Of a stretch of 64,000 nt of DNA, positions 43,550 through 50,654 are shown piece after piece. The stretch covers positions 2,232,001 to 2,296,000 of the forward strand of contig NZ_RDSM01000001.1 in the NCBI RefSeq assembly GCF_004115155.1, given 5' to 3'. The first letter of the stretch is position 1. Each line of letters starts with the position of its first letter. The notes below the pieces were generated by a model, which was not told the DNA's origin, searched no databases, and saw only the letters and a list, made by a program, of their open reading frames with translations. This stretch comes from Granulicella sibirica. GTDB taxonomy: Bacteria; Acidobacteriota; Terriglobia; Terriglobales; Acidobacteriaceae. Made by a program: the position numbers and the translations under genes.

Positions 43550-45076
43550 ATGGATACTGGCCTCCTTATCGTTGTAGCGCTGCAATTCTTCACGTTGATC
43601 GCGGTCGTGATCCTTTATCTCCGAAAGCCTGCCGGTGTTACCCAGGATCCTCGGCTCGCCCAGATTCCCGATTCGTTGATTCGTCATGAGACGCGACTGC
43701 AGGCTCTCGACGAGAATCTAAGGTCGGGGCTTGAGTCGCTCAACTCTGCGCTGCGGTCTGATCTTGCGCTGCATCGGAGCGAGGCGGCAGCGAATGCTTT
43801 GAACACGCGCGAAGGGCATGACCGTACGTCGCAGCATCTTCGGGAAGAGTTGACCGCTTCCGTGGCTCGGCTTTCCGGTGTGCTGCTCTCGGGCTTGGAG
43901 AGCTTTCGCACGGATAATCGCGCGGCGGATGAGGCCCTCAAAAGCGCGGTTGCGAATGATCTAAGCAATATCGGGCAGAGGCTGGCGAACTTTATCAACG
44001 AGGCGAACCGGGCGCAGATCGAGGCGCGGGAGTCGCTGCATACGCGGCTGACGGCCTTGAACGAGGCGAATGTCGCGCACCAGGAGAAGCTGCGGGCTAC
44101 CGTTGGAGACTCGCTCGCGAAGATCAATACTGACAACACCGCCAAGCTTGAGGAGATGCGGTTGACCGTCGACGAGAAGCTGCATGCGACGCTGCATACG
44201 CGGCTGACAGAGAGTTTTGGGCAGGTGACGGATCAACTCAGTAAGGTGCATACGGGGCTTGGGGAGATGTCGAAACTGTCGGAAGGAGTGGATGACCTTT
44301 CGCGGATCTTTACGAACGTGAAGTCGCGTGGCGGCTTCGCCGAGGTTCAGCTTGGGATGCTGCTCGAGCAGATGCTGGCGCCGTCGCAGTTCGTTCGGAA
44401 CGCGCGGGTGAAGATGAACACGCTCGAGGCGGTGGAATTCGCGGTTCGGTTCCCGGGACAGGCGGGCGATACGCTTCTGCCGATCGACGCGAAGTTTCCG
44501 CGCGAGGCGTGGGAGCGGCTTGAGAACGCCTATGAGTCGAACCGGCCTGAGGAGATTACGGCCGCAGGGAAGGTGTTCGAGGCGGCGATCCGGACCGAGG
44601 GCGAGCGGATCTGCAAGAAGTACATCAACCCGCCGGTGACGACGCCGCACGCGATCATGTTTCTGCCGACCGAGGGGCTTTATGCCGAGGTGATGCGCCG
44701 GGATGCGCTGCAGGCGGAGATTCAGTCGAAGTGCCAGGTGACGATTGCTGGGCCTTCCACCCTTTCCGCTATTTTGACGAGCTTCCAGATGGGCTTCCAT
44801 ATGCTCGCGCTGCAGGAGAAGGGTGATGAGGTCTGGAAGGTGCTTGAGACCGCAAAATCAGAGTTCAAGAAGTTTGGGATGCTGATGGATAAGGTACAGC
44901 GGCAAGTGGGGACAGTGCAGACGACGCTTGGTGAGATTGGCGGCAAGACGACGACCATCAATCGGGCGTTGAAGGCTGTGAGCGATCCTGTGGACGAGCG
45001 TTCCGAGGTGTTGGGGTTCGACGAGTTTGCCGGGGTTGCGGGCCGGCTTGCTGCTACCGGTAGTGACGAGGGATAA
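43550..45076 (+). CDS. rmuC: DNA recombination protein RmuC
   Basis: RmuC is a PD-(D/E)XK-fold protein that limits recombination at inverted repeats. The 508-residue protein has an N-terminal membrane anchor (LLIVVALQFFTLIAVVILYL), a long coiled-coil region (about residues 45-250) and the C-terminal RmuC domain with LPIDAKFPREAWERL and AIMFLPTEGLYAEVMRRDAL. The exact biochemical activity of the family is still unclear. It probably forms its own transcript 61 bases after the GG-leader peptide gene; I see no terminator in that gap. Confidence 0.93.
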   Translation: MDTGLLIVVALQFFTLIAVVILYLRKPAGVTQDPRLAQIPDSLIRHETRLQALDENLRSGLESLNSALRSDLALHRSEAAANALNTREGHDRTSQHLREELTASVARLSGVLLSGLESFRTDNRAADEALKSAVANDLSNIGQRLANFINEANRAQIEARESLHTRLTALNEANVAHQEKLRATVGDSLAKINTDNTAKLEEMRLTVDEKLHATLHTRLTESFGQVTDQLSKVHTGLGEMSKLSEGVDDLSRIFTNVKSRGGFAEVQLGMLLEQMLAPSQFVRNARVKMNTLEAVEFAVRFPGQAGDTLLPIDAKFPREAWERLENAYESNRPEEITAAGKVFEAAIRTEGERICKKYINPPVTTPHAIMFLPTEGLYAEVMRRDALQAEIQSKCQVTIAGPSTLSAILTSFQMGFHMLALQEKGDEVWKVLETAKSEFKKFGMLMDKVQRQVGTVQTTLGEIGGKTTTINRALKAVSDPVDERSEVLGFDEFAGVAGRLAATGSDEG

Positions 45077-45099
45077 GGGTGCCGGCGGACGAGGGCCGA

Positions 45100-45215
45100 T
45101 ACAGGGGGCCTTTGCTTCGCTCAGAATGACGGCATAACACTTGCAACGGCACATGCGATGGCCAACGGCAAGAGCAACGGAAAACGCAGATTCCCTTCGG
45201 GAATGACAAACAGAA
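45100..45215. repeat. Interspersed repeat copy 4 (module A)
   Basis: Module A (45184-45210) has GCAGATTCCCTTCGGGAATG, preceded by the purine-rich lead CCAACGGCAAGAGCAACGG seen before copy 1. Module B is absent. Upstream at 45108-45125 is a CTTTGCTTCGCTCAGAATGA segment related to one near 31.13 kb. The element lies between the rmuC and araC-type stop codons in a 178-base spacer that has no gene. Confidence 0.8.
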
Positions 45216-45254
45216 AGGCGACTGCGACTGCGATGCAAGCAACGGCGGGAGCAG

Positions 45255-46274
45255 CTATGGCTGAGTCGTGACCGTTTTGGCTCTTTGGCCGTCGCGCCAT
45301 AGGCCGGGTGGGACTCCTTCCCAACTGCGGAATGCTCGGACGAAGGAGCTGGAGTCTTCGTAGCCTAGAAGGTAGGCTGCCTCGTTGAGTTCGAGTAGCG
45401 AGTTGTGGAGGTAATGCCGGGCCAGCTGGTGGCGGGCTTCTTCGAGGACCTGGTGGAAGGTATAACCGGCGTCCTGCAAGTGGCGCTGCAGGGTGCGGGA
45501 GCTCATATGCAACTCGCGGGCGATGTCGTGCATTTTCGGCCGGTGCCCGGCGAGGCGCTTCTGGATTGTGGCGCGGACGCGTTCGGGGAAGTTCTCTTCG
45601 CCGAGGCTCTGCTTCAATTGCTCGTCGAGCTGCGGGGCGAGCATGGAGAGAAGCTCGGCGTTGCGGGTGACGAACGGTAAGGCAAAGTCGGAAGAGCGGA
45701 ATACGAGAGCGTTACGCGTGGATCCGAGGCGAACGGGGCAGCCGAAGTGGCGTTCGAGCGCGCGTGCGTAGGTAGAGCTCTCACGGGAGAGTTCGAGGCG
45801 GATCGGCGATAGCGGGGATCCGGTTCCGTGGCGCGCGATGGAGAGGATCCAGGCGAAACAAAGATCGGTGAAGACCTCGGGCTCCTCTTCGTCGGCGAGG
45901 AGGAAGCGGAACTGGATGCTCGATTCGGTGTCCGTGATCTTGAGCGCGATCTCTTCGGGGCACGAGATCTGCTTGTGGCGGGAGAGCTGGCGCATCGCGT
46001 CGCCGAAGGTGCTGGTAAAGAGGGCGGCGAGGGCGACGGGGTCGAAGTGCTCGGGCTTGGCCGCGGTGCCGAGAAAGAGGCCTATGGCGGGGTCGGGGCT
46101 GACGTGGGCGATCGCACTCCAGAGGGCAAAGAGCTGTTCGGTGGTGACCAGGGCTCTCGGTTGATCGAGGAGCCCTGGCGGAAGGTTGGCGCGCTGGAGG
46201 ACAGCAGACACACGGATTCCCGACTCCTGCAGTAGGGCGGCGAGGCGAGTGGGAATCCGGAAGTGTTTGCTCAT
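45255..46274 (-). CDS. AraC-family transcriptional regulator
   Basis: The 339-residue protein has an N-terminal Arabinose_bd-type (OruR-like) ligand domain of about 200 residues and a C-terminal AraC double helix-turn-helix: KMHDIARELHMSSRTLQRHL and LNEAAYLLGYEDSSSFVRAFRSWEG. It starts 3 bases after the stop of the upstream alcohol dehydrogenase on the same strand, so the two are an operon. A 21-bp-period direct repeat upstream of that operon is a good candidate binding site, giving autoregulation of both genes. Confidence 0.92.
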   Translation of the reverse strand: MSKHFRIPTRLAALLQESGIRVSAVLQRANLPPGLLDQPRALVTTEQLFALWSAIAHVSPDPAIGLFLGTAAKPEHFDPVALAALFTSTFGDAMRQLSRHKQISCPEEIALKITDTESSIQFRFLLADEEEPEVFTDLCFAWILSIARHGTGSPLSPIRLELSRESSTYARALERHFGCPVRLGSTRNALVFRSSDFALPFVTRNAELLSMLAPQLDEQLKQSLGEENFPERVRATIQKRLAGHRPKMHDIARELHMSSRTLQRHLQDAGYTFHQVLEEARHQLARHYLHNSLLELNEAAYLLGYEDSSSFVRAFRSWEGVPPGLWRDGQRAKTVTTQP

Positions 46275-46277
46275 GGG

Positions 46278-47339
46278 TTAAGCTTCGCTCTTGAAGGACG
46301 CCATGTCGATGACGAAGCGGTATTTCACGTCCGACTTGAGAAGACGGTCGTAGGCTTCGTTTATCTTCTGGACGGGGACGATTTCAACATCCGCGGTGAT
46401 GTTGTGCTTGCCGCAGAAGTCGAGCATCTCCTGGGTCTCGACGGTTCCGCCGATGGGCGAACCCGAGAGGCTGCGGCGACCGAAGAGAAGGGCGAAGGCG
46501 GCGACCGCGAGAGGCTTCTCGGGGGCTCCGACGAGGCAGAGGTTTCCGTCGCGGCGCAGGAGGTTGAGGTAGGCGTTGATGTCGTGGTCGGCGGAGACGC
46601 AGTCGAGGATGAAATCGAAGGAGCCGGTGTGCTTGGCCATCTCGTCGGCGTTCTTCGAGATCACGACTTCGTCGGCGCCGAGGCGCAGGGCGTCATCCTT
46701 CTTGCTGGCGGATGTGGTGAAGAGGACGACGTGAGCTCCCAGCGCATGGGCGAACTTCACTCCCATGTGGCCGAGGCCGCCGAGGCCGACGACGCCGACC
46801 TTCTTGCCCTTGGTGATGCCCCAGTGGTGGAGCGGGGAGAAGGTCGTGATTCCGGCGCAGAGAAGCGGAGCCACTCCGGCAAGGTCAAGGTTCTCGGGCA
46901 CCTTGAGGACGAAGCGCTGGTCGACGACGATGCCGTCGGAGTAGCCGCCGTAGGTGACGCCGCCGGTGTGCTTGTCGGGGAAGTTGTAGGTGAGGGTGAG
47001 GTTGGGGCAGAACTGCTCGAGGCCTTCCTTGCAGTCGGGGCAGGTTCCGTCGGAGTCGACCATGCAGCCCACGGCGCCGATGTCACCTACTTTGAACTTG
47101 GTAACGGCGGAGCCGACCTTGGTGACGCGGCCGACGATCTCGTGGCCGGGAACGCAGGGGTAGACGGTGGGCATCACGCCGCTCCACTCGTTGCGGGCCT
47201 GGTGAAGGTCAGAGTGACAGATGCCGCAGAAGAGGATCTCCATCTGTACATCGGTCTCGGTTGCATCGCGGCGGGCGATGGTGGTGGGGGCAAGCGGCGA
47301 GGTGGGGCTGGCAGCGGAGTAAGCCTTTGCGTTGTACAT
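46278..47339 (-). CDS. Zinc-dependent alcohol dehydrogenase (YahK/CAD-like)
   Basis: The 353-residue MDR enzyme reduces aldehydes with NADPH, like YahK and plant cinnamyl-alcohol dehydrogenases. The catalytic zinc ligands are in CGICHSDLHQ and GHEIVGRV, the structural zinc lobe in CPDCKEGLEQFC, and the nucleotide-binding motif in VGVVGLGGLGHMGVKF. The C-terminal region ends with FRFVIDM-type segment (VKYRFVIDMASF). It heads a two-gene operon with the AraC regulator; direct repeats lie 38-73 bases upstream of the start codon. Aldehyde detoxification is likely, but the natural substrate is unknown. Confidence 0.92.
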   Translation of the reverse strand: MYNAKAYSAASPTSPLAPTTIARRDATETDVQMEILFCGICHSDLHQARNEWSGVMPTVYPCVPGHEIVGRVTKVGSAVTKFKVGDIGAVGCMVDSDGTCPDCKEGLEQFCPNLTLTYNFPDKHTGGVTYGGYSDGIVVDQRFVLKVPENLDLAGVAPLLCAGITTFSPLHHWGITKGKKVGVVGLGGLGHMGVKFAHALGAHVVLFTTSASKKDDALRLGADEVVISKNADEMAKHTGSFDFILDCVSADHDINAYLNLLRRDGNLCLVGAPEKPLAVAAFALLFGRRSLSGSPIGGTVETQEMLDFCGKHNITADVEIVPVQKINEAYDRLLKSDVKYRFVIDMASFKSEA

Positions 47340-47355
47340 GGGTCAACGTTAGACC

Positions 47356-47367
47356 GTTCGCGTGAAC
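47356..47367. promoter_or_regulatory. Palindrome GTTC-GCGT-GAAC in the adh promoter region
   Basis: A perfect short inverted repeat, GTTC-N4-GAAC, lies 17 bases upstream of the adh start. It may be chance, but it sits beside the direct repeats at 47377-47412. Confidence 0.25.
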
Positions 47368-47376
47368 GCTGATTGA

Positions 47377-47412
47377 CAAAACGCGCCATAGTTTAGGCAA
47401 AACACGCCATCG
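47377..47412. promoter_or_regulatory. 21-bp-period direct repeat upstream of adh-araC
   Basis: CAAAACGCGCCATAG (47377-47391) and CAAAACACGCCATCG (47398-47412) match at 13 of 15 positions, with start points 21 bases apart. Same-orientation half-sites two helical turns apart are the usual arrangement for AraC-family dimers, and an AraC gene lies in the operon. I infer this as its operator. Confidence 0.5.
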
Positions 47413-47423
47413 TGTCCTTGGGG

Positions 47424-48040
47424 TCATGCGGGAAGGGACGGAAAGAGGGTTGGCGCCATCTGCGTGGCGAACTCCTTGAAGACCCGGACGGACTGCGGGA
47501 TGTAGCGATTGCCGAGATGCACGACCGAGAGGTTGAAGGTGCGGAAGTGCCATTTCGGCATCACCTCGACGAGGCGGCCTTCGCGAAGAAGATGCGGCTG
47601 GACGATGGGAGGGAGATCGCCGATGCCGCTCCCGGCGAGGAGGGACGCGGCGAGGCCGGAGTATTCGTTGATCGAGAGCCAGGGCTGAAAGGTAAGGGTC
47701 TCTTTGTCCTTGCCGTTGGCGTGGGTGAAGACCCAGTGGTTTTCGGGCTTCCAGAAGGAGAAGGCGAGCAGCTTGTGATTGAGGAGGTCGCGGGGAGTCT
47801 TTGGAGGCTTGTGTTTTGCGAGGTAGGCAGGGCTGGCAACGAGTTGGTGGCGGTAGGTGAGGATGCGGCGGGCTACGAGCGAGGAGTCTTCGAGGTCTCC
47901 GACGCGGAAGGCGAGGTCGACACCCTCGGCAATCTGGTCGACGATGCGTTCGGTGATGAAGATCTGGACGCGAACGTTCGGGTAGGCGGCCTGGAAGGCT
48001 CCGGCGAGGGCGCGAGGAGAGGCGATTCCGAGCGCTGTCT
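47424..48040 (-). pseudogene. LysR-type regulator fragment (ligand domain only)
   Basis: The minus strand carries an uninterrupted LysR substrate-binding domain of about 200 residues: ALAGAFQAAYPNVRVQIF, VDLAFRVGDLEDSSLVARR, LVASPAYLAKHKPPKTPRDL, SLLAGSGIGDLPP, and it ends with FKEFATQMAPTLFPSLPA. The winged-helix DNA-binding part and its start codon are missing; the reading ends near 48040, where the sequence abruptly becomes an unrelated MDR gene on the other strand. Without its DNA-binding domain the fragment cannot regulate. Confidence 0.8.
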
Positions 48041-48228
48041 GCCTGGCGAGTTACGTGGGCGAGGCGGAAGACTTTGTACGCACGCCGCTGAGAAACTTGT
48101 TAACGCAGATCGAGGATGGGACGCTTCATGTGCAGGTGGGGAGGACGTTCGCGCTGGACGAGATCGTCGAGGCTCACCGGTGCATGGAAGAGAACAAGGC
48201 GGGAGGAAAGATTGTCGTTCTCCCTTGA
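48031..48228 (+). pseudogene. C-terminal fragment of an MDR/quinone oxidoreductase
   Basis: The plus strand ends with a typical MDR dehydrogenase C-terminus: LLTQIEDGTLHVQVGRTF, then ALDEIVEAHRCMEENKAGGK and IVVLP before TGA at 48226-48228. About 60 residues remain of a normal protein of about 330. No start or ribosome site is seen. Together with the adjacent lysR fragment, it looks like one product of a deletion inside a divergent lysR/MDR pair. Confidence 0.8.
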
Positions 48229-48341
48229 CGAAGGAGAAAACGCGGATATGATGGTGGGCAAATCAAGCAAAAATATTTCGGAATCCGCTGGCAACCCTTG
48301 GACGTCTTATCTGTGTAAAGGGAATCAATCGGAGTATCGAT

Positions 48342-48506
48342 ATGAAGAATCTTCTAAAACTCGCAGTAGCAAGCATGATCCTGATCGCGCCCGCAGCCGC
48401 TATGGCCCAGGCGCATCCTGGCGGAATCACCGCCCACATGCGGCCAGCGCTCTTCCATGACCGCTCCCCGCGTCCGCACGTTCACAATATCCAGCCCCAC
48501 CACTAA
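48342..48506 (+). CDS. Small secreted His-rich peptide
   Basis: The 54-residue product has a Sec signal (MKNLLKLAVASMILIAPAAA then MAQ), with a likely cut before or after QAHPGG. About 32 mature residues carry several His (HPGG, AHMRP, FHDRS, PHVHN, QPHH) together with Pro and Arg, and no cysteine. This composition suggests metal binding, but no known family is recognised. GGAG lies 7 bases before the ATG. The stop codon overlaps the end of trpF on the opposite strand by 4 bases. Confidence 0.6.
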   Translation: MKNLLKLAVASMILIAPAAAMAQAHPGGITAHMRPALFHDRSPRPHVHNIQPHH

Positions 48507-49186
48507 GAAGCAGGATTCTCGCCTGCGGCTCGGGCTCGTTCGATGAAAAGCCTGAGCCGCTCCGGATCCTTCCTCCCCGGTTCGGATTCCACGCCACTCG
48601 AAACATCCACACCAAAGGGTCGCAGGCGTTGAACAGCCTCCCCGACGTTCTCCGGATTCAGACCTCCAGCCGCAATCATTTCTATCTCTCCAGCGTCGCG
48701 GAAAAGTTGCTGTGCTGCGTTCCAGTCGAAGGTCCTTCCTGTGCCTCCGAGGGCCTTTCCTACCTTGGAATCAATCAGGATGCGGTTTACCTGGCCAGTC
48801 TCGCGGAGATCATGGACGAGACGGCTTAGCTGGTTTGCAGCTTCAGGACTTCCATTGATGTCCCAGTGGAGGGTCTGAGTGATACTGAGGCTGGGGCTAA
48901 ACTCTTTGCGTAGCGCGGCGATCAGGTCAATCGATACGCCCCCGTGGAGCTGCACTCCGGTCAGGCCCGCCGTACGCACGGCGTCTCGGATCTCCGCAAA
49001 GTTCATAGTCTGAAAGACCCCGAAGCACTCCGGTTTGCCGGTGAGCCGTTCGGTGATCACTCGGACCGCTTCGGGGGTCATTTGCCGGCTGCTTGGAGCG
49101 AAGACGAAGCCGATGGCGTCGGCACCGAGGTCGACGGCGGCCTGGGCGTCTTTCAGGCTGGTGTTGCCGCAGATCTTGACCCACAT
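48503..49186 (-). CDS. trpF: Phosphoribosylanthranilate isomerase
   Basis: TrpF isomerises N-(5-phosphoribosyl)anthranilate in tryptophan synthesis. The 227-residue TIM-barrel begins VKICGNTSLKDAQAAVDLGADAIGFVF, where cysteine in KICG is the catalytic base, and VQLHG, LIDSKVG-type block and ISSGVE-like end (VDVSSGVESEPGRKD) follow. It starts 1 base after the trpC stop, so the two are co-transcribed and likely coupled. The start at 49186 is fixed by the conserved opening. Confidence 0.93.
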   Translation of the reverse strand: MWVKICGNTSLKDAQAAVDLGADAIGFVFAPSSRQMTPEAVRVITERLTGKPECFGVFQTMNFAEIRDAVRTAGLTGVQLHGGVSIDLIAALRKEFSPSLSITQTLHWDINGSPEAANQLSRLVHDLRETGQVNRILIDSKVGKALGGTGRTFDWNAAQQLFRDAGEIEMIAAGGLNPENVGEAVQRLRPFGVDVSSGVESEPGRKDPERLRLFIERARAAGENPAS

Positions 49187-49187
49187 G

Positions 49188-49991
49188 CTAGACCTCGGAG
49201 ACGTACTGGCGGTCGAGCAGGAGAGCGAGGGTCGCACCGGGGTCGGGTTGGCGCATGAGGGTCTCGCCGATGAGGAAGGCGTCGTATCCCGCGGCCATGA
49301 GGCGCTCGATGTCTTCGGCGTGGGCGATGCCGCTCTCGGCGACGCGGATGACGTTCTCGGGGAGATAGCTGACCATCTCGACGAGGGTTTGAGGATCGAC
49401 GGTGAGCGTCTTGAGATTGCGGCTATTGACGCCGATGGTGTCGAAGCCGAGGGCGAGGGCGCGCTCGATCTCTTCGCGGTCGTGGGTCTCGCAGAGGATG
49501 TCGAGGCCCCAACGGTGAGCTTCGGCGGCGAGCTCGACGAGGTCTTCGTTCTTATGCGCGGCGACGATCAACAGGATCGCGTCCGCTCCGGCGGCCTTGG
49601 CTTCGAGGACCTGGAAGGGGTCGACGATGAAGTCTTTGCGAAGCACGGGGATGTTGACGGCGGCGGAGACTGCCTCAAGGTGCGAAAGCGAGCCCTGGAA
49701 GAACTCTTCGTCGGTGAGGACGGAGATGGCGGCCGCTCCGCCTGCTTCGAACGCGCGGGCGAACGAGGCAGGGTCGTACTGCTGACGGATGACACCCTTC
49801 GAAGGGGAAGCCTTCTTGCACTCGGCGATAACGGCTGGTCCGGACTCGGCGACTCGCCGCAGGTTGGCACGGAAGCCGCGCGCGGTGCGGGCGTTCGCCT
49901 GCCGCTCCATCGCCGCGATGTCGGCTGTTTCCTTGCGGGCAAGCGCTGCAAGGAGTGAGTGGGACAGGATTTCATCGAGTCGGTTCGCCAT
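49188..49991 (-). CDS. trpC: Indole-3-glycerol phosphate synthase
   Basis: TrpC closes the indole ring from carboxyphenylamino-deoxyribulose phosphate. The 267-residue protein has the standard VIAECKKASPSKGVI block, then ISVLTDEEFFQGSL, VLRKDFIVDPFQVLEAKAAGADAILLI, IGVNSRNLKTL and VAESGIAHAEDIERL. It heads the trpC-trpF pair; other trp genes are not adjacent. Confidence 0.96.
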   Translation of the reverse strand: MANRLDEILSHSLLAALARKETADIAAMERQANARTARGFRANLRRVAESGPAVIAECKKASPSKGVIRQQYDPASFARAFEAGGAAAISVLTDEEFFQGSLSHLEAVSAAVNIPVLRKDFIVDPFQVLEAKAAGADAILLIVAAHKNEDLVELAAEAHRWGLDILCETHDREEIERALALGFDTIGVNSRNLKTLTVDPQTLVEMVSYLPENVIRVAESGIAHAEDIERLMAAGYDAFLIGETLMRQPDPGATLALLLDRQYVSEV

Positions 49992-50038
49992 CGCGTGTCC
50001 TTATCGTCTTACCGGGAAACATATCCCCAAACGCACAA

Positions 50039-50068
50039 CAGCCCCGTCGAAGGTTCGTCCGGGGGCTG
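50039..50068 (-). terminator. Possible terminator after tRNA-Leu
   Basis: CAGCCCC (50039-50045) and GGGGCTG (50062-50068) form a 7-bp stem with a 16-base loop. On the minus strand it lies about 60 bases after the 3' end of tRNA-Leu and is followed by TTGTGCGTTTGG. The T-run is weak, so this is only a candidate. Confidence 0.4.
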
Positions 50069-50125
50069 AGAAGATGCTTGCTTCATTTTGTTATGGCCCG
50101 GAATCCCGATTCGAGATCGAGATCT

Positions 50126-50212
50126 TGGTGCCGAAAAGAGGACTCGAACCTCCACACCCTTGCGAGTACGTGGACCTGAACCACGCGCGTCTGCCAATTC
50201 CGCCATTTCGGC
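50126..50212 (-). tRNA. tRNA-Leu (anticodon CAG)
   Basis: The 87-nt tRNA folds with acceptor GCCGAAA/TTTCGGC, discriminator A, an encoded 3' CCA, D-arm GCGGAATTGGCAGACGCG region, anticodon stem CGTGG/CCACG with loop TTCAGGT (CAG), a class-II long variable arm and T-arm with GGTTCGAGTCC. It lies between trpC and the small DHp-like gene. No integrase or duplicated 3' end is next to it. Confidence 0.95.
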
Positions 50213-50380
50213 CTGAAACTGCAACGGGCGCACATTCCGCTCGTTACATTGCCATGTCCATCCTTACAAAGGCGGCCCGTGCTGTCAATTGAACGAGCGT
50301 TTACGCACCGACTTGACGGAACCGGAAGGTACCGCGCAACCTAGCAGAAGCATCCCGCACGGCGATCGACAAAACACCCT

Positions 50381-50635
50381 ATGCCTGATTCCGCAGCTAC
50401 GCACGCCCCCGAGCCGGAAAAGATTCCGGAAGAGCTCGCGCTTGAGATTCGCAAACTGGCGCATGACCTGTCGAATGCCCTTGAGATCATCGTGCAGACG
50501 AGTTTCCTGCTCTCGACGACGGAGCTGAAGGAACCCGCCACGGATTGGCTGCGGATGCTTGATGGCGGGGTCCAGAAGGCACTGGACATCAACCTCGCTC
50601 TGCGCGCCTATATCAAGGCGCACACACCACGCTAA
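50381..50635 (+). CDS. Small DHp-like histidine-containing helical protein
   Basis: The 84-residue protein resembles a lone histidine-kinase dimerisation (DHp) helix pair: ALEIRKLAHDLSNALEIIVQ, then TSFLLSTTELKEPATDW and LRMLDGGVQKALDINLALR. The H28-D29 dipeptide in HDLSN is typical of an H-box. There is no ATPase domain. It may be an orphan phosphotransfer protein, an inhibitor that pairs with a histidine kinase, or a structural decoy. It lies 20 bases from the stop of the convergent GGDEF-EAL gene. Confidence 0.55.
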   Translation: MPDSAATHAPEPEKIPEELALEIRKLAHDLSNALEIIVQTSFLLSTTELKEPATDWLRMLDGGVQKALDINLALRAYIKAHTPR

Positions 50636-50654
50636 TTCCGGTTTCGGATGGTTT

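Noticed and set aside
47412..48251. A 279-codon plus-strand frame across the lysR fragment
   Set aside because: It is antisense to a clear LysR ligand domain and out of frame with the MDR remnant; its Gly/Glu-rich product has no domain sense.
50126..50212. tRNA-Leu as an attachment site for an integrated element
   Set aside because: No integrase, no repeated tRNA 3' end and no change of gene content are visible on either side.
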